Source: an uncultured Veillonella sp. (lineage in GTDB: Bacteria > Bacillota > Negativicutes > Veillonellales > Veillonellaceae). From it: a DNA stretch of 48,491 bases. The stretch covers positions 1-48,491 of the forward strand of contig URPT01000001.1 of assembly GCA_900549845.1 (NCBI GenBank), written 5' to 3'. A model generated the notes under the pieces. It was given only the letters and a program-made list of their open reading frames with translations. It was not told where the DNA came from and did not search any database. Below are positions 23,615-32,275 of the stretch, piece after piece. Position 1 is the first letter of the stretch. Each line of letters opens with the position of its first letter. The position numbers and the translations under genes were made by a program.

Positions 23615-24409
23615 ATGTTGGATAATATTATAGTATTTTATATATTCTTTACTATAGTTGGCTTTTTAGCCGCTATGCTTGGCACCATCATTGGTGCTGG
23701 CGGAGGGCTTGTATTTGTACCTCTCTTTATGTACTGGTTCCCTGAGTGGTCTCCGTCTATGATTGTAGGGACATCGCTATTTTCTGTTATGTGTAATGCG
23801 ATTTCTGGATCCATTGCCTATATTAAACAGAAAAAGGTACTCATCAGCGCAGCTATTGTATTTAGTTTAGCAACTTTACCAGGTGCTATCTTAGGGGCTC
23901 AAATGTCTGGTTGGTTTTCTGGTAAAGGCTTTATGTTTGCCTTTGGGTGCTTTATGCTCTGTGCTTCTGGTTTGATCGGGTTTAAGAATTTCCGTAAAGG
24001 GGAGCGGAAGGAAGAAAGTCTTACCCTTGATCAGCTAACCTATAGCAAGCCTATCGGTATTAGTATTAGCTTCTTTGTAGGATTTATCTCCAGTATCTTT
24101 GGTATCGGTGGTGGTCTCATCCATGTGCCTGCCTTGATTTATCTCATGGGGTTCCCAACCCATATGGCTACGGCTACGAGCCAATCTATCCTTGCTGTAT
24201 CTACAACGATAGGTGTTATAACACATTTAATCGAAAATCATATCGTATTTAGTATTGCTATCCCTACTAGTATTGGTGCTATCTTTGGTGCTCAAGTAGG
24301 GGCGCGCATTGCTAAACGTTTGAAAGCAAAATCCATCCTAGCCCTCATGAGTGTTGCCGTCTTTGCGTTGGCAGTACGTCTTATTCTTAAATCTGGTATT
24401 CTTGGATAA
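23615..24409 (+). CDS. TauE/SafE family sulfite/anion exporter
   Basis: A 264-residue integral membrane protein of the TauE/SafE family, with two halves each bearing a glycine-rich motif: GTIIGAGGGLVFVPLF (near residue 25) and SIFGIGGGLIHVPALIYL (near residue 155). About eight membrane helices. Members export sulfite, sulfoacetate or related organic anions. No sulfur metabolism gene is adjacent, so the substrate is open. It lies 40 bases behind the CLC gene with GGGAGGCC as ribosome site, and ends in a strong terminator, making a two-gene ion-transport operon. Confidence 0.87.
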   Translation: MLDNIIVFYIFFTIVGFLAAMLGTIIGAGGGLVFVPLFMYWFPEWSPSMIVGTSLFSVMCNAISGSIAYIKQKKVLISAAIVFSLATLPGAILGAQMSGWFSGKGFMFAFGCFMLCASGLIGFKNFRKGERKEESLTLDQLTYSKPIGISISFFVGFISSIFGIGGGLIHVPALIYLMGFPTHMATATSQSILAVSTTIGVITHLIENHIVFSIAIPTSIGAIFGAQVGARIAKRLKAKSILALMSVAVFALAVRLILKSGILG

Positions 24410-24412
24410 TAT

Positions 24413-24459
24413 AAGCCCTCTAGTGGTTGCTCGACAGAGTTATTACTAGAGGGCTTTTT
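24413..24459 (+). terminator. Terminator of the CLC-TauE operon
   Basis: AAGCCCTCTAGT (24413-24424) pairs perfectly with ACTAGAGGGCTT (24445-24456), 20-base loop, then TTTTT. Confidence 0.85.
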
Positions 24460-24892
24460 ATATGTAAAGAAACTATGAATGGGCGTATTAGGCAGGCAAT
24501 TAAAAAGGTATGAGTAAAAGTCATAGTTAAATATAAATGAGAACGAGAAAACTAAAACAAATAAATTATACCGAAATTATGCATAATTTTTGCAAACTAT
24601 TTCCTATAGAATTATATGCAGTGTAACTCATGTTTTATGGGATGTTTAGTACTCATTTGTTATGGCGTAATGAATATACTTAGTAAATAAAATAGTTTTA
24701 ATATAACATATGAAAAGATGAGTACATGATAATGCTATTGAGATGCACTTTCAACTAAAGAAATAAAAACACAGTGCATATCGAGAATTGTTAGGAGACA
24801 TATAATTTATGCATAATTATAGTAGTGAGAATGAGAACGGCGTATACTAAATATAAGACAAATTCCTTAAGAGAGGATAGGAGGAAATATAA
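24460..24892. other. Long leader/promoter region of the dehydrogenase gene
   Basis: No gene seen in about 430 bases. A TATAAT lies at 24801-24806 but without a convincing -35 box. The stretch is AT-rich. Its length suggests regulation of the large dehydrogenase gene, but no known riboswitch or operator was recognised. Confidence 0.35.
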
Positions 24893-27715
24893 GTGAGTAT
24901 GCTTACTAGAGATTATGAACGTTTTGCCAAGGAGGCAAAAGAGATTTGTAAAGATCGTGTGTATACCGATCATTTACGTCGTTATGCATATGGCGTTGAC
25001 GCGTCCTGCTATAGCTATTTACCAAAGGTTGTTGTAAAGGCTGAAGATGAACGGGAAGTAAGACGCCTTATTCGTTTGTGCCAACAATGTGGTACACCAT
25101 TTACATTCCGTGCGGCTGGTTCTTCTTTGTCTGGTCAATGTTCCAGTGAAGACGTGCTCATCGTATGTAATGATGGCTTCAAAAAAATGGAAGTTATCGA
25201 CGATGGCAAGGCTTTAAAATGCGAATGTGGTGTTATTGGTTCTGATGCCAACGATTTGTTGAAACCATACAACCGCAAAATCGGTCCAGATCCTGCTACT
25301 CTTGCAACAGCATTAGTAGGCGGTATTTTGAACAATAACTCCTCTGGTATGTGCTGTGGTACGGCTCAAAACTCCTATAAAACTATCCGTTCCATCCGCG
25401 TTGTATTGCTAGACGGTACTGTTCTTGATACATCCGACAAAAAATCCATTGAACAATTCCTTCGTGAAAAACCTCAAATGGTAGAAGAAATCTTGCAATT
25501 GCGCAAAGAAATTTTAGCCGACGAAGAATTGACACATTTGATTCATCACAAATACAAAATCAAAAATACTACGGGCTATGGCTTGAACTCTCTTGTTGAT
25601 TTCGAAGATATCATCGACATCATCAATCACTTGTTCATCGGTTCTGAAGGTACATTGGGCTTCGTATCTGAAATCGTGTACAACACTGTTGAAGACGTAC
25701 CTCATAAAGGTTGCGGTCTCATGTTCTTCAAAACATTGAACGATGCATCCTTGGCCGTTGTAGCCTTGGCTAATATGGGCCGCGATAAGGTTGTAGCTGC
25801 AGAAATGATGGACTATCAATCCCTAAAAGCAGTTCAAACTCTTGAAAATGTACCAGACTTCGTTCGTGAAGTGCCAGAAGGTACAAGCGCTATCTTGTTC
25901 CAAACTGAAAGCTACTCCAAAGAAACTGTAGATGAAAATTTAGCTTTTATTAAAGATAAATTGAAAGATATTCCAACAGCTATCCCAAGTCTTTACTCTC
26001 AAGATCCTAAGGAATACGATTCTTGGTGGGCTATCCGTAAAGGTATCTTGCCAATCGTTGGTGGTCAACGTAGAAAAGGTACTACTGTTATCACAGAAGA
26101 CGTTTGCTTCCAAATCGAAGACTTCACTAAGGGCATCGAAATGCTTACTGAATTATTCCACAAATACGATTTCGTAGACGGTGGCGTAATCTTCGGTCAT
26201 GCTTTATCTGGTAACGTTCATTTTAACATTACACCTGATTTCAGCGACCCTAAAGATACTAAGAACTTCGGCGACTTGGTAAAAGAAATGTCTGAACGCG
26301 TATCTGGTTTCGGTGGTTCTTTGAAAGCTGAACATGGTACAGGCCGCATGGTAGCACCATTTGTTGAAATGGAATGGGGCAAAAAAGCGTACGAAATCAA
26401 CCGTCGCATCAAAGCCATCTTTGACCCTGAACGCATCTTGAACCCTGATGTTATGATTACTGATGATCCAGATGTGTACAAGAAAAATCTTAAAGCTCAA
26501 TGCGTTATCGATGATGCTTTCACAATCTGTATGGAATGCGGTTTCTGTGAAAAACATTGTCCAAGCCGTAACTTAACATTGACTCCACGTCAACGTATCG
26601 CATTGTTGCGTGAAACTAAACGCCTTGAAAACGAAGGCAACTTCACATTGGCATCTGAACTTAGAAAAGGTTACGAATACTTCGGCGTAGATACTTGTGC
26701 TGCTTGCTCTATGTGTAAAGGTCTTTGCCCACTCAGCATCGATACTGCTCAAATCGCATTGTCCATGCGCCGCATCGATCCACCTGCACCAGAATTGGCT
26801 AAGAAAATCTACGATAACTTCTCCACAACACTTCAAATGTGCCGTGCTGGTGTAAGTCTTGAAGGCATTGCAGGCTCTATCATTACACAAAAAGCGATTT
26901 CTAAGATTACTGAAGGCTTACATGGCGTAACAGGTGTTACACCATATGTACCTAAAACAACTCCTAAGGCTAATCGCTATAAATTGAAAAACCGCATTAA
27001 ACCTACTAACTTTGAAAAGGTTGTATACTTCAGTACTTGTGCGAACCGCGCATTCAAACCAAACCAAGGTTATGACGATGATCGCAGCTTACAACAAGTT
27101 GTAGAAAGCCTCTGCAACAAGGCTCATATCGATATTATTTATCCTCAACATATCGAAAACCTCTGCTGTGGTTTGAGCTTTGAAAACTACGATGACGTTC
27201 ACGAACGTGCTGTTAAGGACTTGCACGATGCATTGATGAAAGCATCTCAAAATGGTAAATATCCAATTGTGATTGACCATAGTGCATGCTTTAACCATGC
27301 GTTCAAACACATGCCAGACTTAGAAATCAACGATATTTCTGAATTCTTGTGCAAATACGTAGTACCTCATCTCGATATTGAAAAATGCGATGAACGCGTA
27401 ATCGTACACAAACAATGTAAGATTAAATCTTTGAATAAATCCCAATACATTGAAGACTTGGCTCGTCTATGTACAGACCATGTATTCAACATTAAATCCT
27501 TCGCATGCGACGGCTTTGCTGGTCAAAAAGGTTTCTTCACACCAGAACTTAACAAAGCTGCTACAAAAGACCTTGCTGGTGAAATTGCTGAATACGGCGC
27601 AACACTAGGCGTAAGCTCCAGTTCCACATGTGAAATTGGCCTTGGTGAAAGCGGTGGAATCCCATTCGTAGGCGTTGCATTCCTATTAGACCGTTGCTCT
27701 AAAGCAAAAAAATAA
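24893..27715 (+). CDS. FAD and Fe-S dehydrogenase, D-lactate dehydrogenase-like
   Basis: A 940-residue fusion enzyme. Domains in order: FAD-binding type 4 (about 35-200; PFTFRAAGSSLSGQC, then GGILNNNSSGMCCG), FAD-linked oxidase C-terminal domain (about 210-510; ending G-T-G-R-M-V near 483, with DPERILNPDVM), a ferredoxin domain with two Cys clusters (C-x2-C-x2-C-x3-CP from about 546 and again from about 602), and CCG-type domains (one CCG near 757). This is the plan of D-lactate dehydrogenases of the Dld-II/YdiJ type, which oxidise D-2-hydroxyacids and pass electrons to the Fe-S cluster and on to quinone or a flavoprotein. In a lactate user this would feed pyruvate formation. The GTG at 24893 is taken since GGAGG lies eight bases before it. 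Codons are strongly biased, as in a highly expressed gene. Confidence 0.88.
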   Translation: MSMLTRDYERFAKEAKEICKDRVYTDHLRRYAYGVDASCYSYLPKVVVKAEDEREVRRLIRLCQQCGTPFTFRAAGSSLSGQCSSEDVLIVCNDGFKKMEVIDDGKALKCECGVIGSDANDLLKPYNRKIGPDPATLATALVGGILNNNSSGMCCGTAQNSYKTIRSIRVVLLDGTVLDTSDKKSIEQFLREKPQMVEEILQLRKEILADEELTHLIHHKYKIKNTTGYGLNSLVDFEDIIDIINHLFIGSEGTLGFVSEIVYNTVEDVPHKGCGLMFFKTLNDASLAVVALANMGRDKVVAAEMMDYQSLKAVQTLENVPDFVREVPEGTSAILFQTESYSKETVDENLAFIKDKLKDIPTAIPSLYSQDPKEYDSWWAIRKGILPIVGGQRRKGTTVITEDVCFQIEDFTKGIEMLTELFHKYDFVDGGVIFGHALSGNVHFNITPDFSDPKDTKNFGDLVKEMSERVSGFGGSLKAEHGTGRMVAPFVEMEWGKKAYEINRRIKAIFDPERILNPDVMITDDPDVYKKNLKAQCVIDDAFTICMECGFCEKHCPSRNLTLTPRQRIALLRETKRLENEGNFTLASELRKGYEYFGVDTCAACSMCKGLCPLSIDTAQIALSMRRIDPPAPELAKKIYDNFSTTLQMCRAGVSLEGIAGSIITQKAISKITEGLHGVTGVTPYVPKTTPKANRYKLKNRIKPTNFEKVVYFSTCANRAFKPNQGYDDDRSLQQVVESLCNKAHIDIIYPQHIENLCCGLSFENYDDVHERAVKDLHDALMKASQNGKYPIVIDHSACFNHAFKHMPDLEINDISEFLCKYVVPHLDIEKCDERVIVHKQCKIKSLNKSQYIEDLARLCTDHVFNIKSFACDGFAGQKGFFTPELNKAATKDLAGEIAEYGATLGVSSSSTCEIGLGESGGIPFVGVAFLLDRCSKAKK

Positions 27716-27743
27716 GATTTATAACATTACCTACCATATAACG

Positions 27744-27774
27744 AAAAAGGACGAGTTGCGGCTCGTCCTTTTTT
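27744..27774 (+). terminator. Terminator of the dehydrogenase gene
   Basis: AAAAAGGACGAG (27744-27755) pairs with CTCGTCCTTTTT (27762-27773), TTGCGG loop, T-run. Strong. Confidence 0.87.
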
Positions 27775-27904
27775 GTATATAGTTTTGGTATAATTGTAAT
27801 GTATTTAATAAATTATAAGTTACTACTACATATTGTCATCATATTAAATAATGAATATATACGACATAATGTGGTTGTATATATAGATAATATAGAGGTA
27901 TGGT

Positions 27905-28510
27905 ATGAAATATATTCTATTATGTATATGTTTGCTTAGCCTATTAGGTTGTGGCACGGACACTAAGACTCAGGAAAACACTAAACCTACAACAGCTAAT
28001 GAACAAGCTAAAACAGATCAAGGCCAAGATGCTCATGTAATGGCAGCTAAGCAGGCTCTATCCTCTGGCGATTATGCTAAAACCATCGAGGAAGCATCAG
28101 CTTCTATTAAGGATAATCCTAATAATGCAGAGGCGTACTCCATCCGTGGCTTCGCTACGGCGTTGAGTGGTGATACCGCTAAAGGTTTAGTAGATACTAA
28201 AAAATCATATGATTTAGATCCTAATAATGTAGCGAATTACTACAACATGGCCATGGTGTACAAATTACAAGGCCAATTAAATGAGTCTAAACAATGGTTT
28301 GAAAAGGTATTAGAAAAGGACCCTCGTAACACCTGGTCTGTGTACGGTATTGCTACCATTTATGCAGACCAAGGGGATGATACGAAGGCCCTTGATTGGC
28401 TTGAAAAAGCAATTAAAATTGATCCATCTGTGAAAGCTGTGGCTGCTGAACAAGACCATTTTGAACGCTTTCACAATAATGCGCGATTTAAAACATTAGT
28501 AGGATTATAG
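27905..28510 (+). CDS. TPR-repeat lipoprotein
   Basis: A 201-residue lipoprotein: signal peptide with lipobox LSLLGC (Cys at residue 16), a Thr/Gln/Lys-rich linker, then about four tetratricopeptide repeats between residues 50 and 185, for example AKTIEEASASIKDNPNNAEA and WFEKVLEKDPRNTWSVYGIA. TPRs bind protein partners, so a scaffold or assembly role at the membrane is probable. The stop is followed after 2 bases by the start of a membrane-protein gene, so the two are translationally coupled. Partner unknown. Confidence 0.85.
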   Translation: MKYILLCICLLSLLGCGTDTKTQENTKPTTANEQAKTDQGQDAHVMAAKQALSSGDYAKTIEEASASIKDNPNNAEAYSIRGFATALSGDTAKGLVDTKKSYDLDPNNVANYYNMAMVYKLQGQLNESKQWFEKVLEKDPRNTWSVYGIATIYADQGDDTKALDWLEKAIKIDPSVKAVAAEQDHFERFHNNARFKTLVGL

Positions 28511-28512
28511 GT

Positions 28513-28926
28513 ATGGCTGTGAAACAGATGATTCGCCTTATTATAAAGGCGATAGGATTTATATATTGGTTTGTTTTTCTATACCTTGGTGGTCTAATGG
28601 TCGTAGACTGGTCAGGGTTTATGTCCCAACATAATATAGAAACACCTCTATTCCTTACATACTTAGTATTTGTAGGATGTTTTGTAACACCGTATATTAT
28701 GCTGTACTGGAAGAAGCTAAATCCTAATGTGAAGGTTCCATTTTTGGTGCGCCATCTCTCCGAATTTATGGCGCGATTAGAAGATCGCCATAGCATATGG
28801 TTTGATGTGCTATATGTACTAAAATTATTGCTCTATTTCGTAATAATTCTGTGGATGCTTTGTATCATAATACTCACCTTTGCAGTTATTGCGTGGACAA
28901 TAGTCCTAATTTTGCTGAGCAATTGA
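28513..28926 (+). CDS. Small membrane protein, coupled to the TPR lipoprotein
   Basis: A 137-residue protein with three or four hydrophobic segments (about 10-30, 45-65, 95-135). The central loop, MLYWKKLNPNVKVPFLVRHL, has the same L-Y..L-N-P....P..V-R-x-L pattern as the membrane protein at 6628-7071, suggesting a distant paralog. It is the second gene of a two-gene unit with the TPR lipoprotein. The stop lies 16 bases from the convergent hicB gene with no terminator between, so the transcripts overlap. Function unknown. Confidence 0.7.
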   Translation: MAVKQMIRLIIKAIGFIYWFVFLYLGGLMVVDWSGFMSQHNIETPLFLTYLVFVGCFVTPYIMLYWKKLNPNVKVPFLVRHLSEFMARLEDRHSIWFDVLYVLKLLLYFVIILWMLCIIILTFAVIAWTIVLILLSN

Positions 28927-28942
28927 TGATGTAAATTTACAT

Positions 28943-29320
28943 TCACATTGTTTTCTCTACTAATGCTTCTTGTAAAAGCTGAGAAAAATTAATTCCTTTA
29001 GCTAATGCTCGATCATTTAGCCAGGCAGGAATTGTTAAGGTTTTCTTTACGGATTTACTATTTTTAGCTAAATCAATATCTGTTTGTACTAATGTAGGAT
29101 ACGTTGTATCGGTACAAGGTAAGTTGCGAATAGATGTAGGTGTAGGTAAACTTTCCCCATCTTCTAAAGCTCCTAAAATATACAATTCCATAGCCTCTTG
29201 CGCATTAGTTACGAGTTCTGTTAATGTTGAGCCAGTACTGCTGGTATATTCTAAGTCTGGAAACTCAGCCCAGAAACCATCAGCATCATCATGGATTATA
29301 GCAGGGTATATAAATTTCAT
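28943..29320 (-). CDS. hicB: HicB-type antitoxin
   Basis: A 125-residue antitoxin. The first 65 residues form the degenerate RNase-H-like HicB fold (MKFIYPAIIHDDADGFWAEF PDLEYTSSTGSTLTELVTNA), and the C-terminal 45 residues (TLTIPAWLNDRALAKGINFS, then QLLQEALVEK) form a ribbon-helix-helix DNA-binding domain. By family it blocks the HicA toxin and represses the promoter. It is downstream of hicA by 9 bases on the minus strand, the usual hicAB order. Ribosome site GAGGATTTATG-like is short but present. Confidence 0.88.
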   Translation of the reverse strand: MKFIYPAIIHDDADGFWAEFPDLEYTSSTGSTLTELVTNAQEAMELYILGALEDGESLPTPTSIRNLPCTDTTYPTLVQTDIDLAKNSKSVKKTLTIPAWLNDRALAKGINFSQLLQEALVEKTM

Positions 29321-29329
29321 AAATCCTCC

Positions 29330-29506
29330 TCATTTTAGTCCTGTACGTTTTAAAATTGCATTTAATAAGCCAACAGGTACATCTTTTCCGTGTACGGCAA
29401 TCACTTCAACTTGATTATCCTTTTTCAAACGATGATGACTGCCGCGTTGCCGTACATCCTTCCAGCCGTTTTTGAGTAGCAGTTTTAGTAGATCTTTATC
29501 TTTCAT
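29330..29506 (-). CDS. hicA: HicA-type toxin
   Basis: A 58-residue toxin with the double-stranded-RNA-binding-like HicA fold: KDKDLLKLLLKNGWKDVRQR, then G-S-H-H with the catalytic histidine, and IAVHGKDVPVGLLNAILKRTG at the C terminus, written here in parts. It is a ribosome-independent mRNA interferase by family. The start at 29506 (MKDKDLL) is supported by the AAAGGAGAG ribosome site; a longer in-frame extension upstream would run through the promoter palindrome. It is transcribed first, then hicB. Confidence 0.85.
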   Translation of the reverse strand: MKDKDLLKLLLKNGWKDVRQRGSHHRLKKDNQVEVIAVHGKDVPVGLLNAILKRTGLK

Positions 29507-29519
29507 ATGCTCTCCTTTT

Positions 29520-29548
29520 ATAGTAACACGTGTACACGTATAAAACAA
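29520..29548 (-). promoter_or_regulatory. hicAB promoter with palindromic operator
   Basis: On the minus strand, TTGTTT (plus-strand 29543-29548) and TACTAT (29520-29525) are separated by exactly 17 bases. The spacer contains the perfect palindrome ACGTGTACACGT (29528-29539), overlapped by ACACGTGT. This is a good candidate operator for HicB. Confidence 0.65.
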
Positions 29549-29600
29549 TCGATAGGAGTTATGTCTTTTCATTTCTAGTCTAACCGTATATAAAGGAAAA

Positions 29601-29625
29601 CAGGGGTGACCATTGGTCACCCCTG
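29601..29625. repeat. Palindromic hairpin sharing a core with 45228-45256
   Basis: CAGGGGTGACCA and TGGTCACCCCTG form perfect 12-base arms around one T. On the minus strand it is followed by TTTTCCTTT and could act as a terminator, but no minus-strand gene lies upstream of it. The core GGTGACCATTGGTCACC recurs at 45234-45250. Confidence 0.6.
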
Positions 29626-29753
29626 ACTCTATTAGTCACTTGACAAACTAGATGTATGAGTTATGTGCATTAATTCTATTTATATAAATTATATTAGTAT
29701 ATAATTAAGGTATATAAATCGGGTTGTATATTGATGAAAGGAGAGAATTCATC

Positions 29754-30656
29754 ATGAAACCATTGGGTAAACGGATTGCAATGGCTGTGTTGTGTGCGGC
29801 TACATTGACATCCCCCTTATTGTTGAGCGGTTGTAGTATGTCGGAGCTGTGGCAGGGCACTGAACAGAGTCGCAAGGAAATTGCGCAGCGGTCTGAGCAG
29901 GATCAGGTACAATTGTTTAATCAATATGTAAAAGCTGTAAGCCGATTTAATCGCATGGCTGTAATGTTTGATTATGCGAATAGGCCAACTCTTAATGAGT
30001 TAAAAGCGGGGCAGCATTTAACTGTATTTAATGCACCAAACTTTAAACAGCTACAAAAAGAATTAGAAGAGGCTAAGCAAGCAGGTGTTCCTTATGATGA
30101 AATGAAGGAGCCTTTAGATAAGCTACTTTCAAAATTGAACGAAATAACACCGGTTGCGGAAGAGCTCGATGCATACTATAAATCTAAAGGGTATACTACA
30201 GATAACTATGCTAAGGAGCAACAATTAGGTCCTAAATATGTTCAGTTATATGAACAATTTATTCCTATTTATGCTGACTTTGATAATTTGATGCATAAGA
30301 TTAATACGGACCGATTGCAACAACGGTTACAACAATTGCGTGATGCAGGTAAGAAAAATGCAGCCGCTGCACAAGAGGTTTCTTTGCGACTTACTGCAGT
30401 CCTAGAAAAGCTAGATAGTGAAAAAGAACCAGATGTAAATGCTATCAATCAAGAGCTACAAGCTATTGGTGATTTAGCGAATGGTATTGCTAGTCCTCAG
30501 TATGACACTGTTAAGACTTCTGTAAACTCTACGATTGGTGCGATCCGTACCTATATGGGATCCAAACAAGATAACGATTATAAACATATGGTTGAGGCCT
30601 ATAACCGTTATATTTCAAATATGAATACAACCAATATGAATGAATTGGATCAATAA
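29754..30656 (+). CDS. DUF3829-like lipoprotein, paralog 1
   Basis: A 300-residue lipoprotein: signal peptide with lipobox L-L-S-G-C (Cys near residue 26). The mature part is helical and rich in Gln, Glu and Lys, with coiled-coil character (KQLQKELEEAKQAGVPYDEM and NTDRLQQRLQQLRDAGKKNA). It resembles the YiiG/DUF3829 family of lipoproteins, whose function is unknown. A close paralog lies at 38358-39248, with identical spans such as NYAKEQQLGPKYVQLY. The start at 29754 is chosen because AAAGGAGAGAATT precedes it. Ends in a good terminator. Confidence 0.82.
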   Translation: MKPLGKRIAMAVLCAATLTSPLLLSGCSMSELWQGTEQSRKEIAQRSEQDQVQLFNQYVKAVSRFNRMAVMFDYANRPTLNELKAGQHLTVFNAPNFKQLQKELEEAKQAGVPYDEMKEPLDKLLSKLNEITPVAEELDAYYKSKGYTTDNYAKEQQLGPKYVQLYEQFIPIYADFDNLMHKINTDRLQQRLQQLRDAGKKNAAAAQEVSLRLTAVLEKLDSEKEPDVNAINQELQAIGDLANGIASPQYDTVKTSVNSTIGAIRTYMGSKQDNDYKHMVEAYNRYISNMNTTNMNELDQ

Positions 30657-30710
30657 GCAAGCTAGAAGAATAGTGTGATAAATTAATAGGCATATATAAG
30701 ATATAAAAAG

Positions 30711-30752
30711 AAAGCTGTATCGAATGAGGATATCATTTGATACAGCTTTTAT
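30711..30752 (+). terminator. Terminator after DUF3829-like paralog 1
   Basis: AAAGCTGTATC (30711-30721) pairs with GATACAGCTTT (30739-30749), extended by an inner AATGA/TCATT stem, and followed by T bases. Confidence 0.75.
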
Positions 30753-30825
30753 GTGTTTATAGGTTAGATATAGTTTCTAAAATGGTTTATGAGATTGCAT
30801 GCAGATGGCATACGCTCTCTTGTAC

Positions 30826-31719
30826 TTAACTACATTTTCTAATGGTTGTAATTTGATTTGATAACGAGAACAATACTAAGGCTATCCAGATACAACCAAA
30901 GGCAATCATCTGTGGTGTGCCAAAGCTTTCACCAAAGTAGAAAATAGCTAGCAACAAGGCAATAGTAGGGGATACATATTGTAGGAAGCCTAGTAGGTTG
31001 AGCGGCAACAGTTGGGCGCCATAGGAGAATAGCACCAATGGAACCGATGTAGTCAGACCGCATGCTATGAGTAGCATGGATGTATACCAATCTGTTCCGA
31101 AATAGGACCACACTGTATTATCGACCATGGTCGTATAGAGTAAGGCTAGTGGTGTTAATAGCCAAGCCTCAAAGGCGATGCTCGTAAAGGGCGAGATGAG
31201 CAGTTTCTTTTTTACGACTCCATAGAGGCCAAAGGAAACGGCGAGAATCATCGACACTAACGGCAAGGATCCCACTTGATAGGTGAGCAAGACGATGCCG
31301 ATGGTAGCGATGAGAACACTTAGCTTTTTCGGTACAGATAGAACCTCTTTAAATAGGATGACACCTAATACTACATTGAAGAGTGGATTGATGTAATAGC
31401 CAAGGCTCGTGTCCATAACTTGGTTGTTGGCAATGGCCCAAATGTAGGTAAACCAATTTACGCTGATGATGACTGATGCCACCAAAAGTAGTAATAGTTG
31501 TGAACGCTGTTCTTTTAGTAATTGAAAGTCTTTTTTGAACTGTTTAAAATGTAGGCCAAATACGACGATGGCCATGCAGATGCCTGACCAGATAATGCGT
31601 TGTGCCAGTATATTATATGGTGAAACATGGTTTAATAATGCCCAATAGAGAGGGAGTAAGCCCCAGATGATATAGCAACTAAGGGCTGTCATTAGACCTT
31701 TTTTACTTGTATGCTCCAT
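30826..31719 (-). CDS. rarD: RarD-type EamA/DMT-family transporter
   Basis: A 297-residue inner-membrane protein with about ten helices, matching RarD (chloramphenicol-sensitivity protein): an N-terminal SKKGLMTALSCYIIWGLLPLYWALL, the RIIWSGICMA segment, NWFTYIWAIANNQVMDTSLG YYINPLFNVVLGVILFKEVLS (in parts), and the final EamA repeat ending in QYVSPTIALLLAIFYFGESF. Members of the drug/metabolite transporter superfamily export small metabolites; the RarD substrate is not established. Its promoter faces the mut operon region. GGAGG lies upstream of the start on the minus strand. Confidence 0.88.
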   Translation of the reverse strand: MEHTSKKGLMTALSCYIIWGLLPLYWALLNHVSPYNILAQRIIWSGICMAIVVFGLHFKQFKKDFQLLKEQRSQLLLLLVASVIISVNWFTYIWAIANNQVMDTSLGYYINPLFNVVLGVILFKEVLSVPKKLSVLIATIGIVLLTYQVGSLPLVSMILAVSFGLYGVVKKKLLISPFTSIAFEAWLLTPLALLYTTMVDNTVWSYFGTDWYTSMLLIACGLTTSVPLVLFSYGAQLLPLNLLGFLQYVSPTIALLLAIFYFGESFGTPQMIAFGCIWIALVLFSLSNQITTIRKCS

Positions 31720-31828
31720 AATGCCTCCTTGTGATTGTATTCATTATATCACGCATTGTGTTTGCATTTGTGCGTAGGCTTAGATTTTATGATGATTTGT
31801 ACTCGATTTATAACTCGATTTGCAGACA

Positions 31829-31869
31829 ATGAATACGTATATTTGATAGCGATGAATACGTATATTTGA
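31829..31869. repeat. Tandem 18-bp repeat upstream of the riboswitch
   Basis: ATGAATACGTATATTTGA occurs at 31829-31846 and exactly again at 31852-31869, a 23-base period of about two helical turns. It includes the palindrome ATACGTAT. It lies 80-120 bases before the promoter of the mut operon, so it may be an activator or repressor array, or affect rarD. Confidence 0.6.
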
Positions 31870-31948
31870 AAGTGATGAGTTTTTATCATTTTAAATATGC
31901 ATTAGTTATAACCTGAAATTTGATACTTATGATTAACTGTTATGTTCA

Positions 31949-31978
31949 TTGACTTTGTGCATAATCTTACACTATATT
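31949..31978 (+). promoter_or_regulatory. Promoter of the mut operon
   Basis: TTGACT (31949-31954) and TATATT (31973-31978) are separated by 18 bases. Transcription would begin near 31985, a short distance before the riboswitch aptamer. Confidence 0.6.
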
Positions 31979-32002
31979 GGACTTAGAACAACGAATATAG
32001 AG

Positions 32003-32275
32003 AATAGGTGTCGCAAGACTTAATAGAGAAATCGGTATAAGCCGATGCGGTCCCGCCACTGTAAGGACGAGCCTGCTTTCAAAAATGTCACTGGAGCAAT
32101 CTGGGAAGGCGAAAGCAAGGCGATGAGCCCGAGCCAGGAGAACTGCCTATTTGATAATCACCGTTATGTACCTACGAGCGATAGGAAGGGGATTGAGGTA
32201 TGCTGGTTTCAGTGTTTTTTAGCATACTTTTCAACAAGGAACCTTACGTGTCACTTTTGGGTGGCACGTTTTTTG
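32003..32275 (+). promoter_or_regulatory. Cobalamin riboswitch with terminator-type expression platform
   Basis: The aptamer spans about 32003-32151: closing stem AATAGG (32003-32008) with CCTATT (32146-32151), GCCGATGCGGTCCCGCCACT, and a B12 box GAGCCAGGAGAACTGCC. Downstream, ACGTGTCAC (32246-32254) and GTGGCACGT (32261-32269) form a terminator followed by a T-run. A competing pairing is possible, GTCACTTT (32250-32257) with AAAGTGAC (32285-32292). Another small stem, GTATGCT/AGCATAC (32198-32204 with 32221-32227), lies between. High cobalamin is expected to alter which structure forms and so control transcription of mutA-mutB-meaB, whose enzyme needs adenosylcobalamin. Confidence 0.88.
32246..32275 (+). 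terminator. Riboswitch-controlled terminator
   Basis: ACGTGTCAC with GTGGCACGT (one wobble) and a TTTTTT run at 32269-32274, about 190 bases before mutA. Confidence 0.75.
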
